Assembly (NCBI RefSeq): GCF_000235445.1
Contig: NZ_JH378839.1
Coordinates: 9,579 to 14,645 of the forward strand
Length of the DNA: 5,067 nt
Origin: Johnsonella ignava ATCC 51276
GTDB taxonomy: Bacteria > Bacillota > Clostridia > Lachnospirales > Lachnospiraceae
Direction: 5' to 3'
Shown: positions 4,230 to 5,067 of the stretch, piece after piece
Position numbering within the stretch: the first letter of the stretch is position 1
Layout of the letters: every line of letters begins with the position of its first letter
Made by a program: the position numbers and the translations under genes
Notes under the pieces: model-generated
Told to the model about the DNA's origin: nothing
Databases searched by the model: none
Seen by the model: only the letters and a program-made list of their open reading frames with translations

Positions 4230-5067
4230 TTACCTATCTCGGTATATTTCTTCCGGTGTGCGGTATTTTAAGCGTGAGTGTGGACGCTCGTGATTATAAA
4301 ATTTTATATAGTTATGAATTCCGATACGTGCTTCTTTTGGTGTCTCGTAAGCCTTAGGATATATATCCTCATATTTTATGGTTCGCCAGAGCCTTTCTAT
4401 GAATATATTATCATAGGCACGCCCACGGTGATCCATACTGATTTTGGAACCTGCATCCAGAAAAATCTGTGTGAATTTTGGGCTTGTAAAATGACTTCCT
4501 TGGTCTGAATTCATGATTTCAGGACCGGATACATTTAATGCCTTACGGCTGGTATCAAGAACAAAATCTATTTCCATAGTATCACTCAATTGCCAGTGTA
4601 GCACGAACCTTGAATACCAATCAATAATTGCTACCAAGTATAGCCGGTTTGTTTTTACAGGAATATAGGTGATATCAATCGACCGGACTTGATCCGGATG
4701 GTCGATTTTAAGCCCTTTTAGCAAGTATGGATATATTTTATTAGCCGGCTCAGGTCTGCTTGTATTTTGCCTTGGATATATTGCCTGTATACCCATTTCC
4801 TTCATATGGCGAAGGACTGCTTTATGATTAATCACATAATGCTCTATTTCATTCATATACCAGCAAATGCGACGGTATCCATACATTGGATATCTGGTAT
4901 AGATTTTATCAATCATCTGCTTTATATGTAAATCTTCCGTGGAATGCGGAATCGGCTGATAATAAAGACCGCTTCTGTTAAGCTCTAAAAGGCGAACTTG
5001 TGTAGAAATAGGAAGGGTTGAGCCATTCATGTCAACAAGCAGACGGCGTTGTGTGTAGTGGTCAAGC
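4230..5067 (-). CDS. IS3-family transposase OrfB, 5' end outside the window
   Basis: The DDE transposase that cuts and joins the IS ends. Counting from the internal ATG at 5030, a helix-turn-helix region (about 30-80, YPMYGYRRICWYMN, INHKAVLRHM) precedes the integrase core with Asp119 (SIDITYIP), Asp176 (NSDQGSHFTS) and Glu212 (IERLWRTIKYEDIY); 35 residues separate the last two, the IS3-family spacing. The C-terminus HERPHSRLKYRTPEEIY is also typical. The frame stays open to the window edge, and upstream residues RRLLVD continue the family pattern ahead of the ISTQVRLLELNRSGLYY block. No ribosome site precedes the 5030 ATG, so that is not the true start. OrfB is usually made by a -1 frameshift from orfA, which would lie to the right. 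The catalytic core looks intact, so the IS may be active. Confidence 0.92.
   Translation of the reverse strand, partial: LDHYTQRRLLVDMNGSTLPISTQVRLLELNRSGLYYQPIPHSTEDLHIKQMIDKIYTRYPMYGYRRICWYMNEIEHYVINHKAVLRHMKEMGIQAIYPRQNTSRPEPANKIYPYLLKGLKIDHPDQVRSIDITYIPVKTNRLYLVAIIDWYSRFVLHWQLSDTMEIDFVLDTSRKALNVSGPEIMNSDQGSHFTSPKFTQIFLDAGSKISMDHRGRAYDNIFIERLWRTIKYEDIYPKAYETPKEARIGIHNYIKFYNHERPHSRLKYRTPEEIYRDR

Larger units (their letters stand above)
4026..5067 (-). mobile_element. IS3-family insertion sequence, 3' portion, runs off the window
   Basis: A DDE transposase reading frame plus about 200 bases of downstream sequence. The right end is placed near 4026-4050 because the segment reading GTGAACCCATTTGTCAAGACA resembles IS3-type terminal repeats, with a (T)G(N)ACCC block followed by a GTC-AGAC-like block. 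A second possible end is TGCACTTATACT at 4194, which starts with the family's TG and is much closer to the transposase stop. The left end, orfA and the target-site duplication lie outside the window, so neither choice can be confirmed here. The subgroup was not resolved. Confidence 0.6.

Noticed and set aside
4148..4508. Two plus-strand frames (4148-4357 and 4278-4508)
   Set aside because: Mostly antisense to the transposase; the first also begins inside the inverted repeat. Both are shadows.

Overview
The window is AT-rich DNA that looks like a low-GC Firmicute, most likely a gut or host-associated Clostridia member. This is inferred from AGGAGG-type ribosome binding sites, the codon style and the gene families, not from any marker gene. 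All confident genes lie on the minus strand, so the biology reads from right to left.

Left part (about 1-2694): the regulatory and recombination end of a Tn916-family integrative conjugative element. In transcription order it holds an Orf7-like sigma factor (2212-2646), an Orf8-like helix-turn-helix protein overlapping it by 11 bases (1992-2222), a 412-base gap, the excisionase Xis (1376-1579) and the tyrosine integrase Int (105-1292). Just past the int stop lie two AGTAGTAA direct repeats 11 bases apart, matching the DR2 arm sites that the Tn916 Int N-terminal domain binds. The element terminus is therefore close to the left edge or just beyond it. Promoter-like signals sit before int (extended -10), in the xis leader (a -10 with a palindrome in place of a -35) and before the sigma gene.

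Middle (2695-3873): where Tn916 has orf9 and tet(M), this element has a short control region (hairpin, promoter, then a second hairpin with a T-run on the minus strand). Upstream of it is an unrecognised gene for a 287-residue exported, cysteine-free, C-terminally membrane-anchored protein (3010-3873). It is the only cargo-like gene visible and the least explained protein here.

Right part (about 4026-5067): the 3' portion of an IS3-family insertion sequence with a complete DDE catalytic core; its 5' part lies outside the window. Between its transposase and its likely right end is a 28-base-arm inverted repeat with two inner hairpins. The likely IS end carries a perfect TTGACA facing outward toward the cargo gene, which suggests a hybrid promoter.

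Working model (inference): the sigma/Orf8 pair drives xis and int for excision, while the cargo gene is a passenger whose expression may depend on the adjacent IS. Conjugation genes, any resistance gene and the other ICE end are not in the window. I found no CRISPR array, tRNA, rRNA or recognisable defence system.
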